Source: Acanthococcus lagerstroemiae (Eukaryota > Arthropoda > Insecta > Hemiptera > Eriococcidae). Taken from it: a DNA stretch of 64,000 nt. The position numbers and the translations under genes are program-made. This document shows positions 58,331-64,000 of this stretch, one piece after another (positions within the stretch are counted from its first letter, which is position 1; each line of letters starts with the position of its first letter). The notes below the pieces were generated by a model. The model was given only the letters and a program-made list of their open reading frames with translations, did no database searches and was not told the DNA's origin. The stretch spans positions 60,193,722-60,257,721 of the forward strand of contig CM063112.1 of NCBI GenBank assembly GCA_031841125.1. Direction: 5' to 3'.

Positions 58331-60255
58331 AAAAGAAAAGTTTGGTAACTAAATTTTTCTGAGTTGTGACTTTTCAACAACACTGGAGGAGACACTTCCT
58401 AAAACCCCGTCGCTACAGGTTTGCCCACAGCTTCTCTCGGATACATTCTGCGTGACTCATCAACAGCATTTCCTACCTTGTTTCAGCTTCGTCGTGAACC
58501 CGTTCCCCAGAGCCATGATTACATGACCCTGTCACTACTTTAGTTAGATCTCGTTACCCAAATGAAAAATCGAATGTCAATCTTCCGAGTTGTTCGTGCC
58601 GCTGGTAAATTAAAAAATTATGTCTATCGCGGTTATTGATAATTTTCTACACCATATTTTAATAATTCCGAGAATTTCTCCGGCGTATTTTTCTCAAGTT
58701 GCATAACCGTTTCCCACGATACCACTGGAAGGACCACAACCACATATAAGATAACCATACCCTAACTTCGGAATGTTAATAGGATCGGCGGTCGACTATA
58801 TATTCTATATATAATAATAGCGTTTGTAGCTGCATTTTAAATGGATGCACTTTAAACGCATCAGGAAAATTTTTTAAACAGAAAACAAGACGAAGATAGT
58901 AACTCGTTTTCGACGATACGATTTCGAAGCCGAAGCCGTTCGGGGGTAATTCTGACCTATGAAATATGCTTATTAAACCTCGGCGGCGCATATAATACAT
59001 GTTACATATCAACGATTCTACCACAAAGTAACTGGTTTTAAATGTAAATCGCCCAAATATAACTAAATGTAAATTGGTAACTCTCGGCAGGTTTCCCTAA
59101 TTATTGTTTGGAATTTTTATCACCGAGATGCACAACCAGACGCAACATCTTTGTTATTGTTCATTTTTCATCTCTATGTATGAAGATGTAAACATTCAAT
59201 GGCATTGAGCACACTCACTCTCTCTCCTCTCTGTCTTCATTCATTAACTACTACGTAGAAACAGTTACTTTTTTTTTTTTACATTTTAATTCGAACAGCC
59301 GTTAAAAGCGAGTTGCTTGTCTGTTTGTTTGAATTGGAACAACATTATAACGAAATTAAGATGGTAATTGCGATAGGGAGGCGGTTTCGGTCTGTAACGA
59401 GCTTCGTCGTTCTAAAAAATTGGCTCCTGGCGAGTGACGACGCGGCAAATGTACGAGCAGCGCTGGGCTCGGGGTGTTACCTTAGCACCTCTAATCGAGT
59501 TTTCAAACCGCAGACAAGCCGCTGTAATTGCTAGACAAGCGAAGGCGTGTGTCCATTACATGACTCAAATGGATGTGGTATGCTCGTTACAAGCCGTAAT
59601 TCATTCCTTGTATTTTACCCTTAATCGAGGATGTAAATGTTTGAACATTAGCAAGTCTCTACATACTTCAGAATGTTCTACTGGTATTCTTTAACTACAG
59701 TTGTAAGGAGTAACTTCCATGTAAATTGGAATTCATAATTCACTGAATCAATTGCACCGCAAGTGGGTGACAAAAGGGGTCACAAGCCCAGGCCTGGCAC
59801 CAAAAGTGAGATTTGTAGGGGTCGATTTGAATTTGACTCTTTGAGCTAGCAGAGTCTCAGTAGCACAGTAGGCACAACCATCTATCAAGATCAAGGCCAG
59901 CGATCGTTTCATGGTACTCATTACAAAACAGCTTTTTTATTACTTTAAAAGTGAGAAATAAATTATTATACTTTTAGAATAATTGAGATTTCTTTGACAC
60001 ATTACTCATTTCACGTGCTACTCATTTTGCTTGCTGTTTATCTCGCGCATATTCTATCTCCGTGCCATTCATTCCAGATTCCATAAGTGTTATTTACAGT
60101 ACAAGCATTATGCATCTGACACGGGTTGTTCATCAGATACCTAATGTGCTATTTGTATTAAATAAATATCTACTATTTATAGGATATGCAGAGCTATTCA
60201 TCTCCTGTATCATTTATCTCAAATGTTATTTATTATCAGGCAAAACTAGCAAAAG
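58331..60255. other. Unique DNA, partly CpG-rich, no gene supported
   Basis: Sections 58400-58560, 58880-58990 and 59330-59560 are CpG-rich and non-repetitive. Overlapping short ORFs (59313-59694) have no splice or homology support. This may be conserved non-coding DNA or promoter-proximal sequence of a gene outside the window. Confidence 0.35.
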
Positions 60256-60259
60256 AGAA

Positions 60260-60790
60260 GGGGAATAGGAAATATGAGGAATTGAGAAAATCAGAAGGAT
60301 AACACGGACTGTTAAAGCGAAAGCTTTACTTCTGAAAAATCGCGACGGAAAAATGCTGACAAGTTCAGAGGAAGTCAAAACAAGATGGCGCGAATACTGA
60401 GAGAGCCTTATGACGGACGAAACCGGAAATGTTTTGGACAGAGAGACGAAGGACCAGCGGCGAGGCGGAGCCAGATATCATACCATCGGAGGTCGAAGCA
60501 GCTGCCAAAAAACTGAAAAAAAGAGTAAATCAATAGGTGCAGATGGCATAAGTACGGAAATGCTGATAGCAGCACCAGAGGAAAGCACCAAATTACTACA
60601 CCTCATACGCAACAAAATTTGGAAAGAGCAGAAATGGCCGGAGGACTGGACTACTTTAGTATATACATACCTTTCCAAAAAAAAAAGGATCAAAATCGGA
60701 GTATTCAAACTACAGAACAATTTCCCTAAGACCTCATGCGAGCAAAGTTTTACTCAATATCCTGCACAAACGAATTAAGGCGTAGGAAAT
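60260..60790 (+). mobile_element. Non-LTR reverse transcriptase fragment
   Basis: SIGADGISTEMLIAAPEEST near 60528 and WKEQKWPEDWTTLVY near 60620 match the N-terminal RT block also seen at 15400-15560. Upstream ALMTDETGNVLDRETKDQR is the usual linker. The match ends near 60740 after an A-run, and the remainder is lost. Confidence 0.75.
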
Positions 60791-60799
60791 TTCCGACTG

Positions 60800-61760
60800 A
60801 AGCATTACAAATTTGGGTTGACAAACAAAAAGATCGAAAAAAGAAAGAAAATAAGCTCCTCATATATCCAATTGACTGGGTATTTGAATTTTCCGATTTT
60901 ACAGGTCCAAAAAATGTAGTTTCTGGTTGAGAAAGGAAGAGGGTGTTAAGACCGGAAAATTCTCTGAAGTACTACAAATTTGAGCTTTCAAGCAAGAAGA
61001 GCAAAAGAAGATCTCATATTTCCAAATTTTTTGACTGAATCTTCGAATTTTCTGACTTTTCAGTATTATCATACGAATGTAGGGTGGAGGGAATTTGACT
61101 CTCGTAACACGCACGAAGAAGTAGGCAATGATTATAATATTCGAACTAGTTTGAAATACAAATGAAGAGCTTTTTGCGAAATGCCCGATTTTAAAAATAG
61201 CAATTTCAAGATTGAATTCAGCAGCCTCAAATTACCATACACACGATGTCTCGATTTCCAATTTAGTTTTTTTCAAAGTCAAAAAGTGTCAAGAAAATCC
61301 AGCTCAAAAATCTAGAAAGCACTTGAAATTTGCGAGACTATCATTGGTGATTTTCGAGAGGAATGAAGAAAAATTTTCAGAAATGGAGAATTGGTACTTC
61401 GTAGGGCGAAGAAGATCGTATCTATTCCTAATTCCTTGTAAATTGAGAAAATAGGTCAAAAAATGACTCCCGCCCCCATAGTGTCTATACTGAAATGTAG
61501 TTTGAAAACTGTCAATTTCAACCACCGCTGATGCAGGTTAGGGAGCAGATACGAAAAAATGTGTATGACTATTTCTTTAGGAAACCAGGTTATAATAAAA
61601 TTTGTTTAAGACATTATTTGTTAATGTTGAAAACAGTCTATGAAATTTTTTTTTTTTTTAATCTGACATGCATATAAAATTTATTACAATGGGGAGGGGG
61701 TTTTGAGATGTTATTCAGGAGATACCTGACTGCAGTTTCAGTAGACTCGCGTATGTTATC
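60800..61760. other. AT-rich DNA, nothing recognised
   Basis: Phrases such as TTCCGATTTTACAG and TTGACTG...TTTGAATTTTC recur loosely, suggesting an old repeat. No gene. Confidence 0.4.
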
Positions 61761-61774
61761 AGAAAATATTCTTG

Positions 61775-61986
61775 GTGTCCATTTCTGAGTGTGAGTGAAC
61801 TTGGTAATATTCCGTGTGTGGTGTGTGCCAATTCACTTTTTCTTCTTCTGTATTCCAGAACGCTTTCGGCTGTTATGCCATCATTAGTGGTAGGTACTAG
61901 GTACTCCACTGATGATGGCATAACAGCCGAAAGCGCTCTGGAATACAGAAGAAAAAAAAAGTGAATTGGCACACCCCACACACGGA
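61775..61986. mobile_element. Long hairpin insertion: 80-bp arms, 15-nt loop, 14-bp flanking repeats
   Basis: The left arm 61812-61890 and right arm 61906-61985 are reverse complements with only a few mismatches. The loop (61891-61905) is itself near-palindromic. A direct repeat AGAAAATATTCTTG lies at 61761-61774 and 61987-62000 and looks like a target-site duplication. No coding content. Confidence 0.85.
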
Positions 61987-62000
61987 AGAAAATATTCTTG

Positions 62001-62647
62001 CTATTTGTTAGTTCCCATTATGAGTAGGTACATGAACAGGCAGGAAAAGGTACAGATGCAACATTGTGTGTTAATATTCATAGGTGGACGTTTCGGAGAG
62101 CTAGTAAGTTTACCAGGAGGTCGACACAGCTCTCTTTTCTTTGTTGAAAAATGTTGAAAGCACATTAAAAATCCAAAATTAGGGGGCTAAAATCAACATT
62201 TTGGATCAGATAGCCAGCAACTCGAACTTACAACTGACATCCCCTTGTGCTAATATTGCTCGCAACACCAGACCCACAAGGATGAAGCTTGCAGACGTAT
62301 GGAATGTACAAAACAATCTGTATTATACGGTGAAATTTAAGCCTATTTACTCAGAAATGTAATCATATTCTGCACGCCCTGGCTACCCTCTACTCTCTAA
62401 TCACCTCAGTTCTAATATTGTGACAGTTCTCTTGAAGTATATTTAAAAAAAGATAAGACATTTTTTCTCATCAGCCGGTTAGAAGAGGCCCTGTCCGACA
62501 TGCTATTTCATGTGAAGAGCTTATCTATCCACCGTTTCCTTGGTTAAAACTGACAAGGGGGAGGCAAAATGATAGTCCATTTAGAGTGCCGAATACTTCC
62601 CGCAACACAAAAAGAAACGGATGGCGGCAGGGGAAGGCAGGGACATA
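62001..62647. other. Unassigned DNA
   Basis: No gene or repeat structure recognised. Confidence 0.4.
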
Positions 62648-63618
62648 CAGGTAGGGGCAACTGTTGTACCTGGGACCAGTTTTACCAAGGATCAATTTCT
62701 ACTTTGGTGCCCCCAAGTGGTAATAAACGAAACTAACACTACCAGCCTATGAATACTAACATTTGGCGACGTTTAACCTGTTGCACATGTTTACTTATCC
62801 GTTTTTGTCAAAACAGTTGACGATTTTCGATTTCGCGTTCGTAAAGTAAAATTTTGAGCACTGGGTGTTTTTCATCTTTTAGTTAGTAAAACTGCATTAA
62901 ATATTCCAAAAACGCGCATCTGGTGCCAATATGCAATAGAGAAGATAACCGGTAGGTTATTTCTGAAATTAGTTATTAACTTTTGTTGGCGAAAAATTTT
63001 TATCCTCAAATGAACGGGTTGTGTATCTAGGACCAATTTGCTTGTTGTACCTAGGACCACAGAAAACTTCATATAAAACGTGATTATTTTTTGTTTTAGG
63101 ATGCTGCGAAGTGAAAATAATGTAAAACGAAAAAATGGACCCTGTGGCTATGAAACCATTGACGATATTCAATTTGTTGATAAACAATGTACTTATTATT
63201 CAAAAATTAAAATAATTTTCGATCCGATGTGGATCTTTGCGCGTTATTGATAAAATTAGGTACAATGTGCAAAAATAACTTACCTAAAAATGTTGTAATT
63301 TTGAAGTACTTGTAACATTTGTACTTTTAAGACATCAAAATATACTTTCGTTTATAATTTTGTAGCTTTTAATGAGGTAGTCCTAAGTACAACATGCGGC
63401 GGTTCTAGGTACAACATGGTGTTGTACCTAGGACCAAAATTTTCAAAAAAATATAAAAAATTGGATATTTGATGTTTTGGAAGTCTGTTTGTGCAGAAAT
63501 ATGCAGAAAGTGTAGCTGTATCCAACAAAACAATTCAAAAAATTTGATCACCCATACATCAGCTTATAGAGCCCAAAATGTGAATAATAGTCCTAGGTAC
63601 AACAGTTGCCTCTACTTG
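62648..63618. mobile_element. TIR element of 971 bp with repeated subterminal motif
   Basis: Ends CAGGTAGGGGCAACTGTTGT and, inverted, CAAGTAGAGGCAACTGTTGT, both continuing ACCTRGGAC. TA flanks both (62646-62647, 63619-63620), fitting a TA target. TTGTACCTAGGACCA-like motifs recur inside near 63005, 63034, 63379, 63400 and 63421 in both orientations. No transposase frame. Confidence 0.85.
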
Positions 63619-63620
63619 TA

Positions 63621-63965
63621 AGAGCCTGCTGCACTGATGCAGTGAACCATAAAACTAAAAATGTGGCAGTTTCTATAAAAAGGGGTAACTTTGTCGACCT
63701 GACAAATTTTGAGTTACAGACAGCACGTAATAGAGGAATAAATGCCCATTCCAACGAGCTATCAGCGAGATTTGTAGCGTTTTTTGTTCCGGAGATACAA
63801 GCGGTCAAAGGTGAGTGTAAGGAGTCTAAGGAGAACGCGCAAAAACACGTCTTTGGGGAAACGCGTTTAAGGTTAGACACACCTTTTTCTCCCACTCCGT
63901 CAAGCGGCCCTAACGCGCCGCAGAATCACGTTACCAGCATTGACAAGGGCTTGTTGGAAAGGTAA
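63621..63965 (+). CDS. Unidentified ORF, possibly exon-like
   Basis: A frame open to 63965 contains VAVSIKRGNFVDLTNFELQT and ends near a donor-like GAAAG|GTAATTT at 63961. Another donor-like AAAG|GTGAGT lies near 63811. I know no family for it, and the opposite strand is also open, so it may be a repeat rather than a gene. Its left end abuts the TIR element. Confidence 0.25.
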   Translation, partial: RACCTDAVNHKTKNVAVSIKRGNFVDLTNFELQTARNRGINAHSNELSARFVAFFVPEIQAVKGECKESKENAQKHVFGETRLRLDTPFSPTPSSGPNAPQNHVTSIDKGLLER

Positions 63966-64000
63966 TTTTTCGCTCTTCTGCGTGGTAACAATTCAGAACA

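Noticed and set aside
1..64000. CRISPR arrays, operons or bacterial defence systems
   Set aside because: Repeats are degenerate tandem or inverted elements without regular unique spacers, and gene structure is eukaryotic with introns.

Overview
This is a eukaryotic, almost certainly arthropod and probably insect, genomic window. It is AT-rich, intron-bearing and full of decayed transposable elements. The evidence is a BEL/Pao retrotransposon, several insect-style non-LTR retrotransposon remnants, tRNA-derived SINEs with target-site duplications, many small TIR elements, and GT-AG introns with consensus splice sites. There are no bacterial operons, rRNA genes or CRISPR arrays. I cannot name the species from sequence alone.

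The main host feature is a four-exon gene on the minus strand (51378 down to 29803) that no single open reading frame reveals. Exons at 51355-51378, 51045-51127, 42265-42442 and 29803-30216 join in perfect phase. They give a 232-residue protein with a clear signal peptide split across exons 1 and 2, a Pro-rich body and two PC-x-C motifs, followed by TAA and an AATAAA about 40 nt downstream. Introns 2 (8.6 kb) and 3 (12.0 kb) hold most of the mobile elements in the right-centre of the window. I recognise no family for this protein. Weaker candidate first exons lie at 5691-5724 (+), 7937-7957 (-) and 25770-25799 (-).

Layout. 1-3860: frameshifted BEL/Pao pol and the start of its 3' LTR. 3.9-14.3 kb: AT-rich DNA with degenerate tandem repeats, a 692-bp TIR element, a TIR element containing a tRNA-like Pol III unit, and a hAT-type MITE. 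15.2-16.9 kb: decayed non-LTR retrotransposon. 18.77-18.93 kb: reverse-transcriptase fragment that runs into about 5.9 kb (18.93-24.80 kb) made almost wholly of homopolymer runs, which looks like corrupted sequence rather than biology. 25.0-27.7 kb: LTR-like piece, LINE 3' fragment and a hAT MITE. 29.8-51.4 kb: the host gene, with SINE, MITE, fold-back and tandem-repeat insertions in its introns. 52.3-58.3 kb: nested LINEs, a hAT/ZMYM-like transposase pseudogene split by a SINE, and an intact RNase H ORF from another LINE. 60.3-64 kb: a LINE fragment, an 80-bp-arm hairpin, a 971-bp TIR element and an unidentified ORF.

Most of the structure records transposition: one hAT-type MITE family has at least five copies with 8-bp duplications and variable internal repeat number; two sibling copies of another repeat give an occupied/empty site pair for a TIR element; and nested insertions give relative ages.
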